NCBI GenBank assembly: GCA_027064745.1
Contig: JAMOPD010000422.1
Span: forward strand, 1-24,777
Source: Thermococcaceae archaeon
Lineage (GTDB): Archaea; Methanobacteriota_B; Thermococci; Thermococcales; Thermococcaceae
Reading direction: 5' to 3'
DNA: 24,777 nucleotides
The notes below the pieces were generated by a model, which saw nothing but the letters and a program-made list of their open reading frames with translations, did not search any database and was not told the origin of the DNA. Position 1 is the first letter of the stretch. Each line of letters starts with the position of its first letter. This document shows, piece after piece, positions 16,282-24,161 of the stretch. Position numbers and translations under genes: made by a program.

Positions 16282-17181
16282 TTAACCTTGTGATCCAACA
16301 ATACCGAAATAATCAGCAGCACCTTGTGTTTGTACGAATCTAACTTTTTCAAATAAGTTATCATTTGAATCGTCAACGTACATACTTAAAGATGGAGCAG
16401 TTTTTTGATATGCAGTTAGAGAATGGAAAGCCTTAGGCGTTAGCATATAATATGCAAATGCAGAAGCTTGGTCCAGTTGATCCCAAATAACAATCTTAAT
16501 ATTAAGAGAGTTAACGAAATTTCTATTATTATTAGAATCAGTTGGAGAATTTGGCGAATTTAAGAATTGCCATGCGTTCATTGCAAGAGCTCTTGGTACT
16601 AACAATACAGCTTCTTGTAAAGGCATGATAAGTCCACCATGATCTTTCATTTGACTTAATTTAACATACATCTCATTAATCTTCTCTGGCGATAAAGCCC
16701 CTGTTATAAGATTACCTTGAATTTGAGCAGCATTATCAGCAATTAGATGAGTAGCAGATAGCAAGTACTCACCATCGTAAGTTGTAGTCTCATTATGTGC
16801 ACCATTAATCACAGCAGCCAATAGAGCATCTTGTTTGTATCGTGCATTGTAACCCAATCTGTTCATAGCTTTCATTGACATACCGAAGTTTGAAAACTCT
16901 TGAGTAAGTAGAGATACACCTGCTTTCTTTCCGTATTGTACAGAAGTGAAAGTCATACTCCCTATTTCTCTAATTGGAGTTTCGCTATAAACTTCTCCCT
17001 CAGCCATTTCATCTATGCTACCGTCGATTGCTCCGATAGTTTCTTTTTCATGTAATCTTTCTGGAGATACTGTGTTAAAGATTTCTTTCCCTGTTGGTAC
17101 GTATGTTTTGTATCCTGTTTCAAACACCCCTCGTGATAATAAATCTATTTCATCTGGATGCAGTTTTGTAGTAGTTGCCAT
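16282..17181 (-). CDS. Major capsid protein, HK97-fold type, 299 aa
   Basis: The length and layout fit a small HK97-fold capsid subunit. The N-terminal arm (LHPDEIDLLSRGVFETGYKT) is followed by the extended loop region SETPIREIGSMTFTSVQYGK and a spine-helix stretch with KAMNRLGYNARYKQDALLAA. The peripheral/axial domain strands are AVLLVPRALAMNAWQFLN and LNIKIVIWDQLDQ, and the C-terminal strand is VRFVQTQGAADYFGIVGSQG. It follows scaffold and decoration genes, the canonical head order. No N-terminal protease domain or visible maturation protease is encoded nearby, so assembly probably relies on the separate scaffold. A strong hairpin lies just after the stop. The leader (TATTTAACAAAATTTTACA) is the Bacteroidota-style A/T type. 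Confidence 0.8.
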   Translation of the reverse strand: MATTTKLHPDEIDLLSRGVFETGYKTYVPTGKEIFNTVSPERLHEKETIGAIDGSIDEMAEGEVYSETPIREIGSMTFTSVQYGKKAGVSLLTQEFSNFGMSMKAMNRLGYNARYKQDALLAAVINGAHNETTTYDGEYLLSATHLIADNAAQIQGNLITGALSPEKINEMYVKLSQMKDHGGLIMPLQEAVLLVPRALAMNAWQFLNSPNSPTDSNNNRNFVNSLNIKIVIWDQLDQASAFAYYMLTPKAFHSLTAYQKTAPSLSMYVDDSNDNLFEKVRFVQTQGAADYFGIVGSQG

Positions 17182-17211
17182 TGTAAAATTTTGTTAAATA
17201 TTTTTATTGTT

Positions 17212-17667
17212 CTAGTTAGCGATAACTTCTATAACACCGTTTGTAGTGTCAAAGTTTGCAGCTCCGCCAGCTGGTCTACGAATTCGTAAGAATCCATTTG
17301 TAGTATCGTCTTCATCAATTGTGATCACCCCAGCAGCTACGTCTACGGTAACTTTTGTGTCAATTACACCTTGTGCTAAGTTTGCCTTAGTAGTAGCAGT
17401 CCCCTCAAGGATCATTCCTGGTGCAGTTACCAATTCAACTGTTCCATCTGCACTTGCAGTATCGCTTGAGTTTGAAGTAGCAATATATACACGAGTAGCT
17501 GTTGTAGAATTTTCCCCATTAGCCACCTTTCGAACATATCCATCATTCCCATCATCTGGGATAACTAGATCACCAATAGCGATTGAAGCAACCGCCCCAG
17601 CTTTAACATCTTTTACAACTCCTGTTGTAGATTCACCGTTCAGTGTACCTATTAATTTAAAGTCCAT
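17212..17667 (-). CDS. Capsid decoration/stabilisation-type protein, 151 aa
   Basis: This is a beta-rich, Val/Thr/Gly/Asp-rich protein with no long helix (GVVKDVKAGAVASIAIGDLV, VYIATSNSSDTASADGTVEL, KVTVDVAAGVITIDEDDTTN). It lies between scaffold and major capsid genes, where head decoration proteins are usually encoded. The GDLVI...GYVRKV pattern, followed by a Gly/Thr-rich barrel, resembles phage capsid spike and decoration proteins. It starts 11 bases after the scaffold stop and ends 30 bases before the capsid start, so the three form one unit. No catalytic or membrane signature. Role inferred from composition and position. Confidence 0.6.
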   Translation of the reverse strand: MDFKLIGTLNGESTTGVVKDVKAGAVASIAIGDLVIPDDGNDGYVRKVANGENSTTATRVYIATSNSSDTASADGTVELVTAPGMILEGTATTKANLAQGVIDTKVTVDVAAGVITIDEDDTTNGFLRIRRPAGGAANFDTTNGVIEVIAN

Positions 17668-17678
17668 TTTGATTTTGG

Positions 17679-18488
17679 TTAGTCATTAAGTCCTTCAAGG
17701 ATTAATGTATTACCATCAGACATTTTATCAAACCGTCTTTTTTGTGCAGCAAGAGCAGTTAGATCTTGCCCAGAAGCCTCAGCCATTTCTGCAAACTTCC
17801 TAGAGAACTTAACTGTCTCAACATTTGGTGCAGGAGCCTGAGTTCCAGAGCTTATTGGATTATACGCAGTATTAGATTGTGCTATGAACTTGTCTCTATT
17901 AACAAGTAGAGCAGCGTCTTCCAATCTGTCAATACCTAGGGCATTAACATTTGACTCAAATACGGCATATTCCTCACTGGTAAAGCCTAGTTCAACAGCC
18001 TTGGCTTTCATTGCACTTACATTTGCAGCATCTAATTGCTCCTTATATAACTCCAATTTAGCTTTAACCCTAGCCTTTTCTTCTATCTCAGCGAGATTGA
18101 TATCATTGGCTTCAACTTTCTCCTCAACCTTCTTCCCTGTAATTATACTTGCGTATGTGTCTGGGAATTTTGTTTTTAGATAATCGCTTGTTCCGACATC
18201 GCTTTCAATCATTTCCTTCACCTTTTCCTGTGCGACAGTACTTGTCTTAGCTAGTTCAATTAGATTTTTGGCAAAAGCCATCTTGCTCTCCTTCAACTTG
18301 CTAATTTTTTCAGCTGGAGCTTTGTCCCCCCCCTCATTAACGGTTTTCCCATCAACTACTGGAGTAACTGGTGCTTTCCCACCTTTGTCGTCCTGCTCAA
18401 CGGCTTTCGCCCCCGGCGTTACAACATCGTCTACAACCTCAAATTTAACTCCATCTGGTTGTTCGACCTTAGCTTGTTTCTCATCCAT
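17679..18488 (-). CDS. Head scaffolding protein, 269 aa
   Basis: An acidic, disordered N-terminus (residues 1-60, rich in Asp, Glu, Lys, Pro) is followed by long charged helices (KISKLKESKMAFAKNLIELA; EIEEKARVKAKLELYKEQLD) and a basic C-terminal part (FSRKFAEMAEASG, ALAAQKRRFDKM). This is the usual composition of phage scaffolds, which assemble inside the procapsid and bind the capsid protein through a charged C-terminus. It lies between portal and decoration/capsid genes, the standard place. The start is ATGGATGAG at 18488, preceded by CATTTTTAA and no Shine-Dalgarno. A hairpin lies 50-81 bases upstream. Confidence 0.75.
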   Translation of the reverse strand: MDEKQAKVEQPDGVKFEVVDDVVTPGAKAVEQDDKGGKAPVTPVVDGKTVNEGGDKAPAEKISKLKESKMAFAKNLIELAKTSTVAQEKVKEMIESDVGTSDYLKTKFPDTYASIITGKKVEEKVEANDINLAEIEEKARVKAKLELYKEQLDAANVSAMKAKAVELGFTSEEYAVFESNVNALGIDRLEDAALLVNRDKFIAQSNTAYNPISSGTQAPAPNVETVKFSRKFAEMAEASGQDLTALAAQKRRFDKMSDGNTLILEGLND

Positions 18489-18537
18489 TTAAAAATGGTT
18501 ACGATATATGTGTCCGAATATTATACATTAATACCCA

Positions 18538-18569
18538 GGGGGTGTACTCCCAAGTTGAGTACATCACCC
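18538..18569 (-). promoter_or_regulatory. Imperfect hairpin in the leader of the scaffold gene
   Basis: On the coding strand GGGTGATGTACTC is followed by loop AACTTGG and GAGTACACCCCC. Seven perfect pairs (TGTACTC/GAGTACA) are extended by a G-U, a G-C, a one-base bulge and three G-C pairs. It lies in the only sizeable intergenic gap of the head block, after the 108-aa ORF. No U-tract follows, so a processing site, an attenuator or a translation control element for the scaffold is more likely than a terminator. A TATAAT (18524-18519) lies between hairpin and ATG, but no matching -35 box at normal spacing is seen. Confidence 0.35.
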
Positions 18570-18575
18570 AGAACA

Positions 18576-18902
18576 TTAAGGTGTCATCCTTTTAAGGAGT
18601 TTCGAGAACCTTTTGCCCTCAACTTTTTCCTCCATCGCTCTTCTTTCCTTATTGTCGATTGCCTTTTCCATTGCCCTTAGATCAACTATCAAAGTCTTCA
18701 ATATTGACATTTGACCCGAGGCATACCCTCTATCCCATTGGGCTTCCAGCTTGTGGTTGAGGACTATATCCTTGCTCTCCTCCAGCCGCTTCTCCGCCCA
18801 CGTTCTGAGGAGCTTCAAATTTGCCCCCTGAAAGTTTTCGCTTTCTTTCCGCAGCTTTTTGCTGACGTTCCTCGACAGGCGTTTCGTTTTGTAATTGAAC
18901 AT
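18576..18902 (-). CDS. Small basic helical protein overlapping the portal 3' end out of frame, 108 aa
   Basis: The first 57 codons lie inside the portal gene in another frame, and the last 51 continue past the portal stop through sequence not otherwise explained. The protein is helical and charged (LRTWAEKRLEESKDIVLNHK, WDRGYASGQMSILKTLIVDL, AMEKAIDNKERRAMEEKVEG). The non-overlapping half reads as coherent coding sequence, so a gene here is likely. The start is less sure: ATG 18902 (MFNYK) gives the full overlap, while an internal ATG at codon 65 (MSILK) would give a 44-aa product with no overlap. The shared region is visibly richer in G+C than its surroundings, as expected if two frames are constrained. 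Position between portal and scaffold suggests a head-assembly accessory role; the family is not recognised. Confidence 0.55.
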   Translation of the reverse strand: MFNYKTKRLSRNVSKKLRKESENFQGANLKLLRTWAEKRLEESKDIVLNHKLEAQWDRGYASGQMSILKTLIVDLRAMEKAIDNKERRAMEEKVEGKRFSKLLKRMTP

Positions 18903-20805
18903 TTTGCATTGTTAATATTATATGTTCCTTAGCCGCTTTCTTAGCAGCATCCGTAGCATTCTTCTTAAAGAAGTTACTATTATTGAATTCCATATGTGCA
19001 TCAAGCTCACTCTCTGAATCCTCATCACTCCTAATAGGCGGTGTGATTCCAGCAAGTATTTGTTCATGCTCTGCGGTGATTGCGTCAATCTGGTATCCTT
19101 CTCTTTTAATAACTGGGAATATATCAGCTAATTCATTACTTAATCCTAATTCCTTAGCCTGCACCTTTAATAACTCATCAACCCTCATGTCTCCAAACAT
19201 TTCTGGAATTAATTGTGGTGCGAACTGTGCAAGAGAAGCCTGTGTTTGCATTATATTATTAGTTAGGACCATCAATTTCTCAGTCCTATCCCTCTTTAAT
19301 TCATCATCCTTAATTGCTGAGATCATCTCTAATTCTGTTTCCTCAAGCTCAAGTTTCATATTATCATTAAGATAGAACTCTCCACTCACGCCATCTTCTT
19401 TTGTAAATTTAGCAGTAGCGTCTTTGTCAGTCTGGACTACGTTATATCCACTAACCTTAACACTAGCCCTTACGACACGCCCATCTTTCTTATATGAAGC
19501 ACTGAACTCATTCTTAACAAAAGAGGCAATCTGCAACATTAAATACTTCTCAGAATCATACAGATTCATTTTCGCATTACTATCTATATCCTTATTTAAA
19601 TTCTTAGTCTTAGCCATTATCTGAGTAGCAAGCTGGTCTGGTCGGCTATATGTCGATACTGGATCATCTGCCATAACTGACATTCGACTATCCTCTAAAA
19701 CTTTTAACAAGTTTTGAACATTCATACTAAACCCATCTGGGATAACTAAAGGCATTATGTGATCCTGCAACCTACCCCCAGAAAGCCCCCTAGTTGTAAA
19801 GACAGCTCCAATATCTAGCTCATTCTCCTCTGTGTTAAAATCTATATCACCATCAACCACCATTGCAGGTTGTAGAGCCAATTCCGCACCTTTCATACCA
19901 AGGTTTAAAGAACGCTCTCTAAACAGATCATATGGGAGTGATTTTTCAATCTCTCCAATACCATTTACAGAGTCAAGTCTTGCAGTGTTCCTATACACAT
20001 GGAACGGCAACATCTTGTGAGAATATGGGATACCATCCTTTGACGAGTACAAGTGGACTCCGCCACTACCATATATCTCAAACATGTCTAGCTCCTGATC
20101 CCAATACTCTAGGACAGTAACAAAGGCATCACCCTCATTAGCAGTTTCCTCAGCCTCATGCTCAGTAACGAACGTATTATCACCCCAAACATTATATTCA
20201 CCCCAAGCTCCAGCCTTGATATCGCCAACATTCATCCACTTATGCCCCTCAGCAATTCTCTTAAAAGTGTCATATGTATATATCTTAACCCTGAATATAT
20301 ACGGACAAAAGTTCTGACCTGTATGGTCATGGATATTTTTAACCCCTGGCGTTGGGAATAGATTCCTCCACGCAACCGCCTCAGCAGACAGCCCTTTATA
20401 CATCAACTTAGGCTTTGCCCCCCTTATCTCTTTTATATATTCAACTGGCTGAATAAATATAGCACCAGTCCCAGTCGCTGCTACCTCAAGCATCATATGC
20501 ATTTTCTCTCTTTGCAAGTTTGACTGATTGACATATTTATCAACTGCCGCCTGCATTGGTATAGCTCCCTTTCCAACAAACTTAGCTTCTGGCAACGCTT
20601 CCATGAAATTATTATATCTCCTGTTAACATACCCTTGTTGCTCTGGCAATCTATATGATGAATCCCAAGACTCACCCTCTTTTAGATGTTTCTCGTAAGC
20701 ATACAGCCATATATAAGCGTTTTTTGCACGCTCGTTCTCATCTATCTTTGCCATATAAGCACCTTGCCATCTCTTTTTTATATCAAGTTCTGTAAGCGTA
20801 ATCAT
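18730..20805 (-). CDS. Portal protein (P22-like, long form), 691 aa
   Basis: This is the gene directly after the large terminase and before the scaffold, and its length is typical of the long podovirus portal. Recognisable features are an N-terminal helical segment (RAKNAYIWLYAYEKHLKEGE), the SYRLPEQQGYVNRRYNNFME segment, a central wing with ATGTGAIFIQPVEYIKEI, the stem-region sequences PYDLFRERSLNLGMKGAELA and NLLKVLEDSRMSVMADDPVS, and a C-terminal low-complexity Gln/Gly/Pro tail from about residue 640. The portal ring is the vertex through which terminase pumps DNA and to which the adaptor binds. The last 173 bases overlap the 108-aa ORF in another frame. A candidate promoter lies 25-52 bases upstream of the ATG. 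Identification is by layout and synteny. Confidence 0.8.
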   Translation of the reverse strand: MITLTELDIKKRWQGAYMAKIDENERAKNAYIWLYAYEKHLKEGESWDSSYRLPEQQGYVNRRYNNFMEALPEAKFVGKGAIPMQAAVDKYVNQSNLQREKMHMMLEVAATGTGAIFIQPVEYIKEIRGAKPKLMYKGLSAEAVAWRNLFPTPGVKNIHDHTGQNFCPYIFRVKIYTYDTFKRIAEGHKWMNVGDIKAGAWGEYNVWGDNTFVTEHEAEETANEGDAFVTVLEYWDQELDMFEIYGSGGVHLYSSKDGIPYSHKMLPFHVYRNTARLDSVNGIGEIEKSLPYDLFRERSLNLGMKGAELALQPAMVVDGDIDFNTEENELDIGAVFTTRGLSGGRLQDHIMPLVIPDGFSMNVQNLLKVLEDSRMSVMADDPVSTYSRPDQLATQIMAKTKNLNKDIDSNAKMNLYDSEKYLMLQIASFVKNEFSASYKKDGRVVRASVKVSGYNVVQTDKDATAKFTKEDGVSGEFYLNDNMKLELEETELEMISAIKDDELKRDRTEKLMVLTNNIMQTQASLAQFAPQLIPEMFGDMRVDELLKVQAKELGLSNELADIFPVIKREGYQIDAITAEHEQILAGITPPIRSDEDSESELDAHMEFNNSNFFKKNATDAAKKAAKEHIILTMQNVQLQNETPVEERQQKAAERKRKLSGGKFEAPQNVGGEAAGGEQGYSPQPQAGSPMG

Positions 20806-20829
20806 ATATATTTATTTTAATCTATACTT

Positions 20830-20857
20830 ATTATAAAACTTTTACCCCTTCCGTCAA
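20830..20857 (-). promoter_or_regulatory. Candidate sigma70-type promoter upstream of the portal gene
   Basis: On the coding strand TTGACG (20857-20852) and TATAAT (20835-20830) are separated by 16 bases. This is close to the general bacterial consensus and would start transcription about 15-20 bases before the portal ATG at 20805. The -35 box overlaps the terminase stop codon TGA. It does not fit the Bacteroidota -7 consensus (TAnnTTTG), which counts against it if the host is a Bacteroidota. Confidence 0.35.
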
Positions 20858-23424
20858 AACTTTATTTTCCTTTCCCACGGCTTGTCAAACCTGCGACCAC
20901 TAAATCTAAGTCCCTTAGGTTTCCTCTTTTGAAATAAAGGTGACATAGATCTACTCTTTCTTTCTGACCTATCTGGATCGTGTGCAATACACATATACCT
21001 GAATGCGTCTGCATAATCAGAAGTCCAATCATGTAAAGGCTTGTCCTTAAACACCTTTTTTATAGGGTCGTATTCTTTTTGATAATTCTCTAAGGCAAGG
21101 ATTAAGTCTTCATTCTTTTTCTCATCTATCCAGATATCCTTGAACCTAGCCCTTGTAACCTGAATGCCCTCCTGCTTATCACTCTGCCCTTTTCTTATAT
21201 AATTGGTTCTAAATCCAGCATCCTGAAATTGTTCACGAACTGTCCTTTTCATCCCAAACTTCTTGTGTTCCCCATCATGAGGAAACCACAACGTATCATA
21301 GATATACCCCCTCTTATTAAGCATATATACATATTCTCCAACATCTTTCCCATTTGAAGCCATATGGTCTATAACGTGAATTTCCTTCCCATTACTCTGT
21401 ACGAAGATAAACACGCTACTATCATGTTTCCCAATATCCGTATAGACAGAAACCTTCTTTGTAGGGTCATATGGAACATGACAAATCCTATCCTCTACTC
21501 GCATCTTCTGGATCTGATCAACATAATACGCACCAACAGCACCAACCTCAAAGGAACACGAATATTCTTGCTCAATCATTGCTGGCAACATACCACTATC
21601 CCTCTCCTTTTGAATATCATCTTCTGTTAAAAACCCTGTATCCCTCCATGTGAGCTTCTGATAAAACCAATCTGGATTATCCTTTGCAACCTGAGCCATC
21701 TTGTAGAAGTGGTTTTTCCCGTTTGGCGTATTGTGACTTATAAATCCATTAGAAAAAAACGAATGAGTATCTGGAATAACAAAATCATAAACACAATTCC
21801 TTGATCCTGAAATTGAAACAATTTCATCATAATAAAAATTATCGGATATAACCTTATCGAACTCGTTAGTTTTTAAAGTTTTTAATTTCCTATATGAGAT
21901 AACACCATTCCCCTGATGTTTTATATAATAATCCTTGGTCTTCTTTGCAGCCTCAAACAACGCACTCTTATTTACCTTAACAACATCACCATAATACTTC
22001 ATTGCAGACTCAGACAATAGGACTTTCCTATCTGATTTTCTACTCAATCTAAACCCTATATGTTCATGGAATAGATATGCACTATACCCATCAATTTCAA
22101 GCCTATAATATCTAGAAGACACCTTTACCTTTTTAGTTGGTGGTGTAATCCCAGTTTGATACTTAGCAACAATCCCATAATTCAACAGAATAACTTGCAA
22201 GTCCTTTGTGAGTTTCTTGCTGGCAGATGAGGACAGAACCCTTCCCCTAGTGTCTGCACATCCATCAGCATCAAAATATCCAGATATAAAAGCCGACTGA
22301 AAACGCTTAGACAAGGACAACACCCCCTCTGGAATAACCTTGTTTTTCGCAAGCAGTTTTTCAAACCCAATCGCTTGAAGTTTTTGCACATGATACTTAC
22401 TACACTTTCTATAATGTAAATCATCAAAATCTCTTTCATACCCCCTGCTTAACAAGAAATTCACTGTCTCTTTATCATTGGTTGTAACAACAACATATCC
22501 ACCCTTATAATTAATATACCCATCTCCTAGGATAAGACCAGCCTCATAAAAGAAGTCTTCTGAGAACCCATCCTCATAGTCTGTATCCTTGTTTTTACTT
22601 TTTCTAAACTCATTTAAACTTGGCAAATCTGGGACAAAATCACCGAATACATTTTGTCCTCGCTGTATTGCCACTGAGTCCCCAATCTTCCATTTATCAG
22701 CACGCACCCATTGATGCCCATTCCAGAGTTTATGCTCTGGTGTGCATTCTATTTCGTACCCAGACTTAGTCGTAATAACAAGCGTATTCCTCTCTCCTGC
22801 AACATAATATTGTTCAGCAGTATGAAACTCATTATCAAGCCCAAAATAATCTTCATTTATGTCCGTGTACCCCTGTGGTAAATTTCTACCTATTCTCTCA
22901 AAACCATTCCTCCCTAAAATCAAAGTATCAGCAACAACACAACTATTAAAAATAGCCCAACCACCATTAGCTCTCAAGATAGGAGAAACAACCGCAAAAG
23001 CCCTTGGGTCCTGAAAGGCGTACTCAGAGAATACGCAACCAACTGGGTTTGTTCCTCGAACCGAATCAAAACGGTCTGTCCCAATTATCTGTATAAGACT
23101 GCCATTCTTTAAGGTTATCTTCAATTCCTGAGAGTTCATGCTTTCTACAAATTCCTTTGGGATACAATCAACAAAACGCAGCCCATCATTAGTCATCCCA
23201 TCCCATATTATTTTTTTACCCTGTGAATATGTAGGCAGGAAATAATAATATATTCCAACCCTCTCAACGGCAAGACGTACCATTAGATTAAACATAGTAA
23301 AATCTTTACCTGCACGCCGATGCCACATGGCAAAAGCTCTCTTCCCCCCGGCCAACATAAACTCAATCAAAGGCTTCTGGTATTCCCTCGGCTTAAATGG
23401 TACTACAAAGGTCCTATCACTCAT
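20854..23424 (-). CDS. terL: Terminase large subunit interrupted by an intein, 856-aa precursor
   Basis: This is the packaging motor ATPase/nuclease. The N-extein carries a deviant Walker A, HRRAGKD, at residues 35-41, and a Walker B-like strand with acidic residue, GCVFSEYAF, at 129-137. The coupling motif is split: AIFNS (157-161) is joined after splicing to TPNGKNHFY (566-574). The nuclease domain in the C-extein has Asp663 in YTDIGKHDSS, Asp717 in FPHDGEHKKFG and Asp803/Asp806 in TSDYADAFRY, matching RNase H-fold terminase nucleases. Removal of residues 162-565 gives a 452-aa terminase, a normal length. The neighbours are the GroES-like gene (11-base gap) and the portal. The leader AACAAAATAAAAC lacks Shine-Dalgarno. 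The identification is strong. Confidence 0.93.
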   Translation of the reverse strand: MSDRTFVVPFKPREYQKPLIEFMLAGGKRAFAMWHRRAGKDFTMFNLMVRLAVERVGIYYYFLPTYSQGKKIIWDGMTNDGLRFVDCIPKEFVESMNSQELKITLKNGSLIQIIGTDRFDSVRGTNPVGCVFSEYAFQDPRAFAVVSPILRANGGWAIFNSCVVADTLILGRNGFERIGRNLPQGYTDINEDYFGLDNEFHTAEQYYVAGERNTLVITTKSGYEIECTPEHKLWNGHQWVRADKWKIGDSVAIQRGQNVFGDFVPDLPSLNEFRKSKNKDTDYEDGFSEDFFYEAGLILGDGYINYKGGYVVVTTNDKETVNFLLSRGYERDFDDLHYRKCSKYHVQKLQAIGFEKLLAKNKVIPEGVLSLSKRFQSAFISGYFDADGCADTRGRVLSSSASKKLTKDLQVILLNYGIVAKYQTGITPPTKKVKVSSRYYRLEIDGYSAYLFHEHIGFRLSRKSDRKVLLSESAMKYYGDVVKVNKSALFEAAKKTKDYYIKHQGNGVISYRKLKTLKTNEFDKVISDNFYYDEIVSISGSRNCVYDFVIPDTHSFFSNGFISHNTPNGKNHFYKMAQVAKDNPDWFYQKLTWRDTGFLTEDDIQKERDSGMLPAMIEQEYSCSFEVGAVGAYYVDQIQKMRVEDRICHVPYDPTKKVSVYTDIGKHDSSVFIFVQSNGKEIHVIDHMASNGKDVGEYVYMLNKRGYIYDTLWFPHDGEHKKFGMKRTVREQFQDAGFRTNYIRKGQSDKQEGIQVTRARFKDIWIDEKKNEDLILALENYQKEYDPIKKVFKDKPLHDWTSDYADAFRYMCIAHDPDRSERKSRSMSPLFQKRKPKGLRFSGRRFDKPWERKIKF
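21730..22941 (-). mobile_element. Intein with LAGLIDADG homing endonuclease inside terL
   Basis: This is an in-frame insertion of 404 residues (precursor 162-565). It begins with the splicing Cys in CVVADTLILG (block A). Block B has TPEH in SGYEIECTPEHKLW, two LAGLIDADG-type motifs are AGLILGDGY (Asp301) and ISGYFDADG (Asp387), block F is YDFVIPDTHSFFSNG, and it ends FISHN followed by extein Thr566. All residues needed for class-1 splicing are present: Cys1, block-B Thr/His, penultimate His, terminal Asn and a +1 Thr nucleophile. Both endonuclease Asp residues are kept, so it looks active and mobile. The insertion point is the S-TP of the terminase coupling motif, a conserved site typical of inteins. 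Confidence 0.93.
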
Positions 23425-23435
23425 GTTTTATTTTG

Positions 23436-23678
23436 TTATTTTTTATCTTCTACGGCAAAGACATCGGAACTGTGAATGATAAAACTATCTCCAGCAGTGT
23501 CAAGAGCATACTTTGCAAATACGGCAATATCACCCACCTTGATAACATCGCTATCAGAAGCGATAACCTCACCCCTTGAGAATTTTGCATTAGAGTCCAC
23601 ACTTGTTATGAACCCTGAGTTATCCAACTCATTGTCTTCTTTTTTAACTATAATGTTTCCGTTTATTGGTTTAAGCAT
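23436..23678 (-). CDS. GroES-like co-chaperonin, short form, 80 aa
   Basis: The pattern follows the Cpn10 barrel: LKPINGNIIVKKED (the N-terminal strand PLgdRvlVk), then a loop ELDNSGFIT at the place of the GroES mobile loop, AKFSRGEVIASD (GroES STRGEVLAVG), VIKVGDIAVFAKYA (DVKVGDIVIF), and a C-terminal DSFIIHSSDVFAVEDK (EVLIMSESDILAIVE). At 80 aa it is shorter than GroES (about 97) because the roof region between GEV and KVGD is trimmed. Co-chaperonins cap GroEL; phage versions (T4 gp31 type) adapt the host chaperonin to fold the capsid protein. It overlaps the upstream gene by 8 bases and precedes terL, consistent with a head-assembly role. Assignment by motif order; GroEL binding is inferred. 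Confidence 0.75.
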   Translation of the reverse strand: MLKPINGNIIVKKEDNELDNSGFITSVDSNAKFSRGEVIASDSDVIKVGDIAVFAKYALDTAGDSFIIHSSDVFAVEDKK

Positions 23679-24144
23679 CGATTTTTTTTATAAATTTTCT
23701 AATTTCTCCTTTATCAGTCCCGCTTCTAGCAAGATCAATTAATTCATGTAGCATCTTAATAAGTTCCTCCTTTTTAGCTATGCTAGTTTTAATCATACGT
23801 CTCAAGTTTGATCGGAATCTCCCATCTAGATTCTTTTTGAACAATTCATCCATAATCCCATTTTTAAGATCATTGTAATCAACAGCGGTAGATTGTTTTT
23901 TAACCTTTGCTGCAATCTCCTTTGCCTCCTCTGAACTCTTCACGGCTTCTATAACCTCCTCGACAGGTTTACTCGTGTCATCTGCAATTTCCTCAGCCTT
24001 AACAGCCGTAGCAGCCCCTCTCATATCTTTAAGCTTTTTAAAGATAGCTTTGTCGGCACTAGACAGATTAACCCATTTAACTCCTGCCTTTGCCATGATT
24101 TCTCTCATTTCGTTCAGAGTCTTTGCTCCTGCGTAATCACTCAT
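23671..24144 (-). CDS. Helical charged protein of unknown function before the GroES-like gene, 157 aa
   Basis: The family is not recognised. The N-terminal third is YAGAKTLNEMREIMAKAGVK and SSADKAIFKKLKDMRG. The middle is an acidic/Ala-Lys helix (PVEEVIEAVKSSEEAKEIAA). The C-terminal third is basic (DELFKKNLDGRFRSNLRRMI, KGEIRKFIKKIDA). There is no membrane segment. The gene stop overlaps the GroES-like start by 8 bases (ATGCTTAA). Small, helical, basic-ended proteins shortly before the large terminase are often small terminase subunits, but no helix-turn-helix could be identified by eye, so that is only a possibility. A DNA-binding or assembly protein would also fit. The leader AATAACAAAAAACATT has no Shine-Dalgarno. 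Confidence 0.7.
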   Translation of the reverse strand: MSDYAGAKTLNEMREIMAKAGVKWVNLSSADKAIFKKLKDMRGAATAVKAEEIADDTSKPVEEVIEAVKSSEEAKEIAAKVKKQSTAVDYNDLKNGIMDELFKKNLDGRFRSNLRRMIKTSIAKKEELIKMLHELIDLARSGTDKGEIRKFIKKIDA

Positions 24145-24161
24145 AATGTTTTTTGTTATTA

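Noticed and set aside
17246..17689. 147-codon plus-strand ORF opposite the decoration gene
   Set aside because: Antisense shadow of a Val/Thr/Gly-rich gene, whose codon bias removes stops from the opposite strand; the minus-strand gene is supported by synteny.
18730..18902. Possible frameshift from the portal into the 108-aa frame at its CAGCAAAAAGC stretch
   Set aside because: The required shift is +1, the heptamer is not in slippery phase for -1, and both frames read as independent proteins with the downstream one having its own ATG.
23671..24144. Firm small-terminase call for the 157-aa protein
   Set aside because: Only its position and charge suggest this; no recognisable DNA-binding motif was seen, so it was left as unknown.
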